From: Ohessyouella blattaphilus
GTDB lineage: Bacteria > Bacillota > Clostridia > Lachnospirales > Lachnospiraceae
Direction: 5' to 3'
NCBI RefSeq assembly: GCF_024721265.1
Contig: NZ_JAMXOC010000012.1
Span: 1-64,000 of the forward strand
Length of the DNA: 64,000 bases
Shown: positions 35,283-43,307 of the stretch, one piece after another
Position numbering within the stretch: the stretch's first letter is position 1
Layout of the letters: the number at the start of each line of letters is the position of its first letter
Notes under the pieces: generated by a model
Databases searched by the model: none
What the model was told of the DNA's origin: nothing
Seen by the model: only the letters and a program-made list of their open reading frames with translations
Position numbers and translations under genes: made by a program

Positions 35283-36272
35283 ATGAACATATACGATATC
35301 GCGGAAAAGAGCGGCGTATCCATTGCGACGATCTCCCGAGTCTTAAACGGCGGAAAGAACGTCAGCCAAAAAACCTACGATAAGGTCATGGCGATTATTG
35401 AAGAAGAAGGATACACTCCCAATATCTTCGCTAGAGGCCTGGGCCTAGATACCATGCAAACCATCGGTATTCTCGTAACCGATGCTAAGGATACCTATTA
35501 TGCCCGGATGATTTCCTATCTATCCGAAGGTCTCCATAGCCTAGGCTTCAACGTCCTTTTAAGCAGCACTGGCTACGATTTAAAAAGCAAGAAAAGAGAA
35601 ATGGAACTCCTTATTAGCAAGCGAGTAGACGCCATCTTTCTCGCTGGTTCTTCGCAGCAAGAACTAAAAGGAAATACCCATATTAAAGAAGCGGCAAAGA
35701 CCATCCCCATTATTATGGTAAATGGTTACATCGATGCTCCCGGCATTATCAACGTCTCCAGCAACGACCGCGCCGGCATCTATGACTGTATAAGGAAGCT
35801 ATCCGCTTCAGGCTATCAAAAGCCTCTTTACTTCTATAACCATGCCACCTACAGTGGCGCCGAGAAAATCGCCGGCTTCGAAGCGGCGGCGAAGGAACTA
35901 GGACTGGCGAAAGTGAAGGAACGGATTATCCAGCTTCCTGACACCCTAACCGGCATGCAAGCACGAGTCGAGCAGGTGATCGCATCAGGCCTGGACTTTG
36001 ATGCCGTGGTGGCTTCCGAGGATCTCCTAGCGGTAGCTGCTAGTAAGGCCCTCGCGGGACGTAAGCTAGACTTACCCGTCGTCGGTTTTAATAACTCGAT
36101 TCTCGCTGAGGTCTCCTCACCCACCCTTACCAGTATCGACAATATGCTGGAATCTCTCTGTAAGATGGCGGTGGAGCTCTTTCATGAAAGAAGCTTAGGA
36201 AAAGACACCAGCTCTCGGGTAACCATTGACTGCAAGCTGGCCGTACGGGAATCATTTCGCCCGGAAGAATAA
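35283..36272 (+). CDS. LacI-family regulator of hexuronate/pectin genes
   Basis: A 329-residue LacI protein: HTH at the very N-terminus (NIYDIAEKSGVSIATISRVLNG), hinge (NIFARGLG) and effector domain (QTIGILVTDAKDTYYARMISYL). It lies between uxaC and uxaA-uxaB. The shared palindrome TTGTAAGCGCTTACAA at all their promoters and at the ABC/GH28 operon 12 kb away makes it the best candidate for the regulator of the whole set. The effector is presumably a hexuronate pathway intermediate. Ribosome site is weak (AAAGGCGACG). Confidence 0.9.
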   Translation: MNIYDIAEKSGVSIATISRVLNGGKNVSQKTYDKVMAIIEEEGYTPNIFARGLGLDTMQTIGILVTDAKDTYYARMISYLSEGLHSLGFNVLLSSTGYDLKSKKREMELLISKRVDAIFLAGSSQQELKGNTHIKEAAKTIPIIMVNGYIDAPGIINVSSNDRAGIYDCIRKLSASGYQKPLYFYNHATYSGAEKIAGFEAAAKELGLAKVKERIIQLPDTLTGMQARVEQVIASGLDFDAVVASEDLLAVAASKALAGRKLDLPVVGFNNSILAEVSSPTLTSIDNMLESLCKMAVELFHERSLGKDTSSRVTIDCKLAVRESFRPEE

Positions 36273-36284
36273 CGGTTTTACTTT

Positions 36285-36306
36285 ATATTGGCCTACGGGC
36301 CAATAT
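36285..36306 (+). terminator. Terminator after the uxa lacI gene
   Basis: ATATTGGCC (36285-36293) pairs with GGCCAATAT (36298-36306), followed by ATTTTG on the plus strand. It separates lacI from the uxaA operator. Confidence 0.65.
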
Positions 36307-36318
36307 ATTTTGCCACTA

Positions 36319-36334
36319 TTGTAAGCGCTTACAT
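36319..36334. promoter_or_regulatory. LacI operator in front of uxaA
   Basis: TTGTAAGCGCTTACAT, an almost perfect palindrome and the clearest match to the regulon operator. It is 35 bp before the uxaA start. I could not pick out an unambiguous -35/-10 pair here. Confidence 0.85.
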
Positions 36335-36368
36335 TTTATAAATATTCACACACGAAAGGAACCTTTTT

Positions 36369-37850
36369 ATGAACGATGCAATCAAAATCCACCCGCTGGA
36401 TAACGTAGCGGTGGCCTTAGCCCCGCTAAGCGCCCAGCAAGTAGTCACCCCAGACGACGCGGGGATCCTCTTGCCACAGGATATCGCTAGAGGGCACAAG
36501 TTTGCTCTTAGCCCCATTAAAAAAGGGGAGCCCATTATCAAGTACGGCAATCCCATCGGCTATGCCACTGCCGACATCGCCGCCGGCGAGTGGGCTCATA
36601 TCCACAATCTAAAAACTGGCCTCGGAGACGTCCTTACCTACACCTATAGCCCTAATCAAGAAACCCTAGCATCCGTTAAGGAAGCTTACTTCTCTGGCTT
36701 TAACCGGGGAAATGGTAAGGTCGGTATCCGCAACGAAATTTGGATTATCCCCACCGTTGGCTGTGTCAATAACGTCGCTGGCGCCACCGCCAAAAAGGCC
36801 CAGGCCCTGCTCACTGAAGGCATTGACGACATTATCGCTTTTGCCCATCCCTACGGTTGTTCTCAGATGGGAGAAGACCAGGAAAACACCAGACGCATTT
36901 TAGCTGATTTAGTGAATCATCCCAATGCCGCTGGCGTGCTCGTGTTAGGTCTTGGCTGCGAAAATAGCGGAGTCGATGTTCTAAAAGAATATATCGGTGA
37001 CTACGATGAGCGCCGGGTCAAATTTATCGTCGCTCAAGAATCTGAGGATGAGATTGCCGATTCCTTAGCGCAAATCGAGGAATTAATCGCCTATGCTAAG
37101 ACCTTTAAGCGTGAGCCAATCAGCGCCAGCAAGCTAGTAATCGGTCTTAAGTGCGGTGGCTCTGACGGCTTATCAGGAATCACTGCTAACCCCGCGGTAG
37201 GCGCTTTCTCCGACTTATTAATCGCCGGGGGCGGAAGCACGATTCTCACCGAAGTGCCGGAGATGTTCGGCGCGGAAACGCTTCTGATGAACCGAGCCCG
37301 GGACCGAGAGACTTTTGATAAAATCGTTGCCCTAATTAATGACTTCAAAGAGTATTTTAAAAGCCATAATCAGACCATTTACGAGAACCCCTCCCCTGGT
37401 AATAAAGCCGGTGGTATCTCTACCTTGGAGGATAAGTCTCTTGGTTGCACCCAGAAGTCTGGTTCGGCCATAGTAAGCGGCGTGCTAGCCTACGGCGAAC
37501 CTCTTAAAGAGCCTGGCCTTAACCTCCTTAGCGCTCCTGGCAACGACCTGGTCGCGGCAACGGCACTGGCCGCTTCCGGAGCCCATATAGTGCTCTTTAC
37601 TACCGGCCGTGGCACCCCTTTTGCCTCACCGGTACCCACGGTAAAAATATCCACAAATTCAAGCCTCTATCAGCAGAAAGCTGGTTGGATCGACTTTAAC
37701 TGTGGTGTCCTAGTAGAAGGCACCCCCATGAGCGAGTTAAAGCAGCAACTATTTGATTACGTAATCCGGGTCGCTAGCGGCGAAAAGGTTAAATCGGAAC
37801 TCGCAGGATATCACGACATGGCCATCTTTAAAGAAGGCGTCACCCTCTAA
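36369..37850 (+). CDS. uxaA: Altronate dehydratase
   Basis: Dehydrates D-altronate to 2-keto-3-deoxygluconate. The N-terminal SAF domain (residues ~10-90, VTPDDAGILLPQDIARGHK) precedes the catalytic region with WIIPTVGCVNNVA, HPYGCSQMGEDQENTRRIL, GLGCENSGVDVLKEYI and KCGGSDGLSGITANPAVG, whose cysteines and Ser/His hold iron in the family. Length 493 aa is standard. Start: AAAGGA before ATG 36369. Followed 16 bp later by uxaB in the same operon. Confidence 0.96.
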   Translation: MNDAIKIHPLDNVAVALAPLSAQQVVTPDDAGILLPQDIARGHKFALSPIKKGEPIIKYGNPIGYATADIAAGEWAHIHNLKTGLGDVLTYTYSPNQETLASVKEAYFSGFNRGNGKVGIRNEIWIIPTVGCVNNVAGATAKKAQALLTEGIDDIIAFAHPYGCSQMGEDQENTRRILADLVNHPNAAGVLVLGLGCENSGVDVLKEYIGDYDERRVKFIVAQESEDEIADSLAQIEELIAYAKTFKREPISASKLVIGLKCGGSDGLSGITANPAVGAFSDLLIAGGGSTILTEVPEMFGAETLLMNRARDRETFDKIVALINDFKEYFKSHNQTIYENPSPGNKAGGISTLEDKSLGCTQKSGSAIVSGVLAYGEPLKEPGLNLLSAPGNDLVAATALAASGAHIVLFTTGRGTPFASPVPTVKISTNSSLYQQKAGWIDFNCGVLVEGTPMSELKQQLFDYVIRVASGEKVKSELAGYHDMAIFKEGVTL

Positions 37851-37866
37851 AGGAGAGAAAAACAGT

Positions 37867-39348
37867 ATGAAAAAATTAAGTTACCAAACCCTAAACGAAA
37901 TGTCTTATGACGGCTATTTACTAAAGGAAGCCCCAGAGCGAATCCTTCAATTTGGCGAAGGCAATTTTATGAGAGCCTTTGTGGATTACTTCTTCGACAT
38001 GATGAACGAAAAAGTAGATTTTCGCTCAAAAGTAGTGCTTGTGCAGCCAATCGCTCCTGGACTGGCCGATATGATTAACGAGCAAGAAGGCCTCTATACT
38101 CTATATCTAAGAGGCTATCAGGACGGCCAGAAGGTAAACGACAAGCGGATTATCTCCTGTGTCAGTCGCTGCCTAAATCCCTATAACGACTACGAAGAAG
38201 TCCTAGCTTGTGCGGATAATCCGGACCTGCGCTTCATTACCTGCAATACCACCGAAGCAGGGATTGCTTATGATCCTAACTGCCGCTTTGAGGATGTACC
38301 TGCTAGTAGCTTCCCAGGAAAGCTGACCCAGTTTATGTACCGGCGCTTTCAAAAATTCGGAAGTGAAAAGGGCAAAGGCTTTGTTATCCTGGCCTGCGAA
38401 TTAATCGATAACAACGGCAATGAATTAGAAAAATGCGTACTAAATTATGCTAAGCAGTGGGATCTAGGCGAAGATTTTGCCAACTGGCTCAAAGAGGAAA
38501 ACATCTTCTGCTCCACCTTGGTGGACCGTATTGTAACGGGCTATCCTCGTAATGAAATTGAGGAAATAAACGCCCAGAACAGTTACGTAGATAACCTAGT
38601 TAATACCGCCGAAGTCTTCGGCTTCTGGGTAATTGAAGGACCCGAGAGCCTGAAAAAGGAATTACCCTTTGAAGAAGCCGGACTCCCTGTCCTCATTACC
38701 GCTGATCATAAGCCCTATAAGCAAAGAAAGGTTCGCATCCTTAACGGAGCCCATACCGCTTTCGTCCTTGGCGCTTACCTATCCGGTCAGAATATCGTTC
38801 GCGATTGCATGGACGACGAAGTGATTAACGGCTTTATGAATAAGGCCATCTACGACGAGATCATTCCTACGCTGACACTACCAGAAGCCGAGCTTAAAGA
38901 ATTTGCCGCCTCGGTAACCGAACGCTTTAAAAATCCTTTTATCGATCATGCCCTGCTTGACATCTCCCTAAACTCTACCTCCAAATGGCGTGCCCGGGTT
39001 ATGCCCTCTGTGAAAGGCTACCTAGAAAAGAACCAAGTCTTGCCAGCGTGTCTGACCGCCTCGTTTGCGTTCTACATCACCTTTTATCGCGGCTACGCCC
39101 TGAGGGATAACGTAATGCTAGCCAAACGTGGCTCTTCTGATTACCCGGTTAAAGACGATTTAGAAGTCCTTAACTTCTACCTCGCTCACCAAGGCGATGA
39201 CGCCAAGACACTCGCCAAAGCTGTCTGTGAAAACACTGCCTTCTGGGGTGAGGATTTGACGAAGCTGCCACAGTTCGTGGACGCCGTCGCTACCTACCTA
39301 GAAGAAATCGAGAAAAACGGTACCTACGAAGTGATGAAGTGTTTATAA
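37867..39348 (+). CDS. uxaB: Tagaturonate reductase (altronate oxidoreductase)
   Basis: Reduces D-tagaturonate to D-altronate with NADH, between UxaC and UxaA in the pathway. It is a 493-residue mannitol dehydrogenase-type enzyme: RILQFGEGNFMRAFVDYFFD (N-terminal nucleotide-binding region), VDRIVTGYPRNEIE, and the catalytic-type Lys in RKVRILNGAHTAFV. AAAGGAGAG site before the ATG. The stop codon overlaps by one base the structured element at 39348-39516. Confidence 0.95.
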   Translation: MKKLSYQTLNEMSYDGYLLKEAPERILQFGEGNFMRAFVDYFFDMMNEKVDFRSKVVLVQPIAPGLADMINEQEGLYTLYLRGYQDGQKVNDKRIISCVSRCLNPYNDYEEVLACADNPDLRFITCNTTEAGIAYDPNCRFEDVPASSFPGKLTQFMYRRFQKFGSEKGKGFVILACELIDNNGNELEKCVLNYAKQWDLGEDFANWLKEENIFCSTLVDRIVTGYPRNEIEEINAQNSYVDNLVNTAEVFGFWVIEGPESLKKELPFEEAGLPVLITADHKPYKQRKVRILNGAHTAFVLGAYLSGQNIVRDCMDDEVINGFMNKAIYDEIIPTLTLPEAELKEFAASVTERFKNPFIDHALLDISLNSTSKWRARVMPSVKGYLEKNQVLPACLTASFAFYITFYRGYALRDNVMLAKRGSSDYPVKDDLEVLNFYLAHQGDDAKTLAKAVCENTAFWGEDLTKLPQFVDAVATYLEEIEKNGTYEVMKCL

Positions 39349-39516
39349 CTATTCAGGACAGCAGTCCATTAGCGAAATCAACTGGGCAAGCTTGCTTGCT
39401 ATAAGTTGTATCGCTAATGGACTATTGGGCTTAAAGCCCATCAACCTCAGACAAGAGCTGCTTTAGCAGCGAAGAGTCTACGAAGTAGACGTGTCTGGGG
39501 TCTGTCCTGAAATAGT
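39348..39516. repeat. 169-bp highly structured element with terminal inverted repeats
   Basis: The ends ACTATTCAGGACAG (39348-39361) and CTGTCCTGAAATAGT (39502-39516) are inverted repeats with one extra base. Inside are: a 12-bp stem GTCCATTAGCGA/TCGCTAATGGAC (39364-39375, 39411-39422) enclosing CAACT/AGTTG and GCAAGC/GCTTGC; GGGCTT-AA-AGCCC; and CAGACA/TGTCTG enclosing GCTGC-TTTA-GCAGC and GTCTAC-GAA-GTAGAC. Almost every base is paired, without mismatches. It could be a non-autonomous mobile element (MITE-like), a structured RNA in the uxaB 3' end, or both. I do not recognise it. Confidence 0.75.
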
Positions 39517-39521
39517 AAAAA

Positions 39522-39549
39522 CGAGAGAGCTGCCGCAGCAGCTCTCTCG
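39522..39549. terminator. Bidirectional terminator between uxaB and the SDR gene
   Basis: A perfect 12-bp stem CGAGAGAGCTGC/GCAGCTCTCTCG with a CGCA loop, followed by CTTTTTATTT on plus and TTTTTACTATTT on minus. Confidence 0.92.
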
Positions 39550-39565
39550 CTTTTTATTTGCTTTT

Positions 39566-40369
39566 CTAACTTGGTTGTTTTCCAATATAAGCTAGGATTC
39601 CCCCATCTACGTATAAGATGTGACCGTTCACAAAATCCGAAGCGTCAGAGGCTAAGAATACTGCCGGTCCCACAAAGTCCGCCGGTTCTCCCCAGCGAGC
39701 CATCGGGGTTTTCGCCACGATAAACTGATCGAAAGGATGACGGCTTCCATCGGCTTGAGGTTCTCTAAGAGGTGCCGTTTGGGGCGTAGCGATGTAGCCT
39801 GGCCCTAGGCCATTACACTGGATATTGTACTGGCCGTATTCAGAAGCGATGTTCTTCGTGAGCATCTTTAGACCACCTTTGGCAGCCGCATAAGCAGACA
39901 CGGTCTCCCGTCCTAGTTCACTCATCATTGAGCAGATATTGATGATTTTACCGCCACCGTTTTTAATCATTCCCGGGATAACCGCTTTGGCAACGATAAA
40001 GGGTGCTACCAGGTCAATGTCTACCACTTCCCGGAACGCTTCCGTCTCCATCTCCAGCATCGGGATACGCTTGATAATACCGGCGTTATTGATCAAAATA
40101 TCGATCTTTCCGTATTGCTCCTCAATTTCGGCCACCATCTTCTTTACTTCCTCTTCCCGGGTCACGTCACAGATGAAGCCTAAGGCCTTAATCCCTTGGG
40201 CCTCATAATCAGCTAGGCCTCGCTCTAGATTCTTCTGTGACCGAACGTTAAAGACGATTTTAGCGCCAGCAGCCGCTAGGCCTGCGGCCATGCTAAAACC
40301 AATACCATAAGCGCCACCGGTTACCAGTGCTACCTTTCCCTCCAGGGAAAATAAGTTTTCATTTATCAT
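39566..40369 (-). CDS. SDR dehydrogenase, gluconate 5-dehydrogenase/KduD type
   Basis: A 267-residue short-chain dehydrogenase: GGAYGIGFSMA (cofactor loop), DILINNAGIIKR, Ser in NICSMMSELG, and SAYAAAKGG (Tyr, Lys). The stretch around QTAPLREPQADGSRHPFDQF is typical of gluconate 5-dehydrogenase-like proteins. In a pectin locus the likely role is interconversion of keto-gluconates or 2-keto-3-deoxygluconate forms. AAGGAG before the ATG. It is divergent from the AraC gene; the 67-bp gap contains GTTAGTAAACGTTAAC, a possible binding site. Confidence 0.85.
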   Translation of the reverse strand: MINENLFSLEGKVALVTGGAYGIGFSMAAGLAAAGAKIVFNVRSQKNLERGLADYEAQGIKALGFICDVTREEEVKKMVAEIEEQYGKIDILINNAGIIKRIPMLEMETEAFREVVDIDLVAPFIVAKAVIPGMIKNGGGKIINICSMMSELGRETVSAYAAAKGGLKMLTKNIASEYGQYNIQCNGLGPGYIATPQTAPLREPQADGSRHPFDQFIVAKTPMARWGEPADFVGPAVFLASDASDFVNGHILYVDGGILAYIGKQPS

Positions 40370-40436
40370 TGTCCTTCTCCTTTTATTTTATTATACTTAA
40401 GTTAGTAAACGTTAACCCCTTAGAAGGAGCCTCTTT

Positions 40437-41315
40437 ATGCAAATACTCGACTCATGCAAAACCGCAATTACCAATGCCATCGATGGCAAAAGTTTTGCCA
40501 TTGCCCATTTATATAAAGATGAGACGCCCATGAGCATTCATATTCACGACTGCTATGAGATCTATTACTCCATTAGCGGCGGCGAGCAGTTTCTTATCGA
40601 CGACAGATTCTACGATTTCGCTCCCGGGGATATCTTCTTTATCAATCAATACGAAAGTCACTATCTCTCGAAAATAGTGCCCCATTGTCACGAACGGATT
40701 ATCATCAGTATTTCGCCCGACTTCCTTACTCGTTACAGTACGCCCCAGACGGATCTGAATCAATGCTTCACCTTTCGAGATCCCCTACTGGGCCACCGGC
40801 TATCTTTAAACGCCGAAGAGCAGAAATACTTTACCTTTTTCTACAATAAGCTTCGAGACAACGAAGGCTATGGTTCGGATATCGTCGATACCGCCACCTT
40901 CTTAGAATTTATGACCTTTTTAAACAAGGCTTATTTGTCTCGTAGCAAATCCTCCCGGGAAGCTAAGTCCCCAGAGCAGAGCACCCAGCTTGCTAGCAAC
41001 CATGCTCAGACAGACCGCATTCTCTCTTATATTAACGAGAATATCGAGAACGAATTGACCATCGATTCCATCGCCAAAGAGTTTGCCCTAAGCGCCTCTT
41101 ACCTGTGTCGTATTTTCAAAAACGATACCGGAACCACTATAAATAAGTACATCACGGCCAAGCGCATCACCTACGCCAAGAACTTACTGGCTGAAGGGAT
41201 GACCGCTCAGGAAGCCTGTACCCTGTCCGGTTTTAACGACTATAGCAACTTTTATAAGGCTTTCACGAAAGCGGTTGGTATCTCCCCTCGTAAGTACGGG
41301 CGCTACCGCAACTAA
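40437..41315 (+). CDS. AraC-family transcription regulator
   Basis: A 292-residue regulator: N-terminal cupin sensor (MSIHIHDCYEIYYSISGGEQFLID, FAPGDIFFINQYESH) and two C-terminal AraC helix-turn-helices from about residue 195 (ENELTIDSIAKEFALSASYLCRIFK, then EACTLSGFNDYSNFYKAF). AAGGAG precedes the ATG. It is divergent from the SDR gene and convergent with the GH28/GH105 operon, and probably activates one of them in response to a sugar (inference). Confidence 0.9.
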   Translation: MQILDSCKTAITNAIDGKSFAIAHLYKDETPMSIHIHDCYEIYYSISGGEQFLIDDRFYDFAPGDIFFINQYESHYLSKIVPHCHERIIISISPDFLTRYSTPQTDLNQCFTFRDPLLGHRLSLNAEEQKYFTFFYNKLRDNEGYGSDIVDTATFLEFMTFLNKAYLSRSKSSREAKSPEQSTQLASNHAQTDRILSYINENIENELTIDSIAKEFALSASYLCRIFKNDTGTTINKYITAKRITYAKNLLAEGMTAQEACTLSGFNDYSNFYKAFTKAVGISPRKYGRYRN

Positions 41316-41325
41316 GCTACCGTAA

Positions 41326-42156
41326 CTAAGTTTCCGTAAAAAGTCGTTTCATCAAAGCGATGTCCGCCTGGTCACTGGCTCTTAAAGAGTTCTCACGCAG
41401 AAGCGGTAGGTCAAGCTTCTGGTCTTTCACCCAAGCGCCGATGGTGGTAAAGTCGATAACCCCCTCTTGAAGGGGCACCATCTGCTTCTCGCCGTCCTTT
41501 ACTACAAAGTTCTTCACGTGAAGGGCCACTACCTGTTCGCCTAAAAGCGCCAGCGCCTGCTGGAAAATCTCTTCCTGCCGGTCTACTTGCTCCGCCAAAA
41601 TAAGATTCGCCGGGTCTAAAATCACCCGTACCTTTTTAGACTGCACTTCATCAAGCAACCGTCTCGTAATCTCAGGATCATTCATCGTGTGCTCAGCCAC
41701 CGGTTCTAAACCAATATAGACCTCTTCTTTTTCGGCCACTTCGGCTATCCTTTTCACGCTGTCTTTTAAATTCCGATACGCCGCCTCACGCTGCTGATTA
41801 TCCGGCATGGGAAAATGGGTCGTCTCCGTACCCACAATTTTCGTACCAAGGGCTTTGGCGTAGCGCAAATACTGGCAAAAAGTCTCTACATTTTTAAGTC
41901 TCGCCTGACGATCGCTAAGAGACGGCTCAATATAACACCCTAACACGCTAACTGGTAGAGCCGCCTTCTCAAGGTCCGCGCGAATCGCCTCTATATGTCT
42001 CGGCGATACGCTATGAATATCCTTGATTTCCGGCAGGGCTTTTGCCGGGGCTAGCTGAATCGTCTCGTAACCACAGCGTTTAATAAGGGCTAGCTTTTCG
42101 CCAAAGGAAAGCTCTTCCTGATTACCAAAATCATGGGTTCTTGCACCAATTAACAT
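41326..42156 (-). CDS. Xylose-isomerase-like TIM barrel sugar isomerase/epimerase
   Basis: A 276-residue TIM barrel: GYETIQLAPAKAL, ALGTKIVGTETTHFP, YIGLEPVAEHTMNDPE (Glu, His), VRVILDPANLI (Asp) and a late LREN. It is the last gene of the pectin operon and overlaps the GH105 gene by 7 bp. It probably handles the uronate or sugar released by the upstream hydrolases; the exact reaction is unknown. Confidence 0.8.
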   Translation of the reverse strand: MLIGARTHDFGNQEELSFGEKLALIKRCGYETIQLAPAKALPEIKDIHSVSPRHIEAIRADLEKAALPVSVLGCYIEPSLSDRQARLKNVETFCQYLRYAKALGTKIVGTETTHFPMPDNQQREAAYRNLKDSVKRIAEVAEKEEVYIGLEPVAEHTMNDPEITRRLLDEVQSKKVRVILDPANLILAEQVDRQEEIFQQALALLGEQVVALHVKNFVVKDGEKQMVPLQEGVIDFTTIGAWVKDQKLDLPLLRENSLRASDQADIALMKRLFTET

Positions 42157-43307
42157 CGCTTATCTTCTTCCTTTCTTAGGTATTCCGAGTAGGCAAAGAT
42201 AAGGGGTGCCACCCCTTTTGCATCATTATCTACAATGGGCTCCGAGACGTAGTACTCATAAGAGCCGTCGCGCACCTTGTAGTCACCTTTTCCAGGCATA
42301 CCACCAAGCCCGGCAATCAGACAGATATCTTTCAGCACAAAGACCCCGTCTTCCTTTAGGAGCTTATACTGGGCCACGCTGTTTAAAATACGACAGCCGT
42401 AGTCATAGTAATGAGCCGGTAAGAACTGAAGCCGCGCCCCCTTCATTAGCGAATAGGCGATGGCACACGTGCCACTGGTCTCCAGACAATTGCCAGGGCG
42501 TTCCCCTTGGTCCGTTACCTGATGGAACATTCCTGTGGCCGGGTCAGCAAACCTCAGCAAAGCATCTAACACCTCTTTTAAATATCCCTGTAAGACTTCA
42601 TACTCATAGAAAAACTGCTCGTCTAAAACTTCAAGCGTATCCACTAGGGCCATCGTATACCAGCCCAGCGACCGGGTCCAAAAGTTCTTAGAACACCCGG
42701 ATTCATTACACGACCAAAAGCAGTCCCTAGTCTCGTCATAGCCGTGATATAAAAGCTTTGTCTTCGTATCCCGCATCAGCAGATACACCTGTTCAAACTG
42801 ATGAAAAACGTCCTTATAGTTTTTGTTATTGTTAAACTTCGCCTCATAAGTCAGATAAAAGGGTTGAACCATATAAAGACCGTCAAGCCAGATTTGGTGG
42901 GGGTAGATCTTCTTATGCCAAAAGTTTCCGGATTCTGTCCGAGGCTGAATGGTTATCTGCTGATAAAGGGTATCTAGCGCCTGCTTGTACTTCGTTTTTC
43001 CCGTTAGTTCATACAACCGGAAAAGTACCTTCCCTTCGTTGATGTTATCGCAGTTAAGGTCTTCCATATGATAGCCTAGGATGGTGCCGCCCTCATCGAT
43101 ATAAAAATCGATAAACTCATCTAAAAAGCGTAGATACTCTTCCTTCTTCGTGGTCTCGTACATATCAAGGATCGCCTTCGCCATACAACCATCGATATAG
43201 TTCCACTTAGGGGAATTGCCTTCAAGTATCGCCTCCTTATTCCATATCGGCTTGGCCGGTGTGGACCGTTCTATTAAGGACTCAAAAAATTCATTTATCG
43301 CCTTCAC
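42150..43307 (-). CDS. GH105-type unsaturated rhamnogalacturonyl/galacturonyl hydrolase
   Basis: A 385-residue (alpha/alpha)6-barrel protein of the GH88/GH105 (YteR/YesR) group. Visible marks: WNYIDGCMAKAILDM, HQIWLDGLYMVQPFYL (catalytic Asp), RSLGWYTMALVDTLE and SGTCAIAYSLMKGARL. It removes the unsaturated uronyl residue from pectic oligosaccharides by hydration. No signal peptide, so it is intracellular. GTG start with GGAGGG; it overlaps the GH28 gene by 17 bp. Confidence 0.9.
   Translation of the reverse strand: MKAINEFFESLIERSTPAKPIWNKEAILEGNSPKWNYIDGCMAKAILDMYETTKKEEYLRFLDEFIDFYIDEGGTILGYHMEDLNCDNINEGKVLFRLYELTGKTKYKQALDTLYQQITIQPRTESGNFWHKKIYPHQIWLDGLYMVQPFYLTYEAKFNNNKNYKDVFHQFEQVYLLMRDTKTKLLYHGYDETRDCFWSCNESGCSKNFWTRSLGWYTMALVDTLEVLDEQFFYEYEVLQGYLKEVLDALLRFADPATGMFHQVTDQGERPGNCLETSGTCAIAYSLMKGARLQFLPAHYYDYGCRILNSVAQYKLLKEDGVFVLKDICLIAGLGGMPGKGDYKVRDGSYEYYVSEPIVDNDAKGVAPLIFAYSEYLRKEEDKRC

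Noticed and set aside
36285-36334. A clear -35/-10 pair for uxaA
   Set aside because: Several weak hexamers exist, but none with correct spacing and the operator overlaps them, so only the operator is annotated.
39348-39516. Integron attC site or group II intron fragment as explanation for the structured element
   Set aside because: No attC core-site pair of the RYYYAAC/GTTRRRY type and no intron domain V pattern was seen; the stems are too regular and nested.
42206-42691. 161-codon plus-strand frame antisense to the GH105 gene
   Set aside because: A shadow of the real gene; low-complexity His/Arg-rich product without any known motif.
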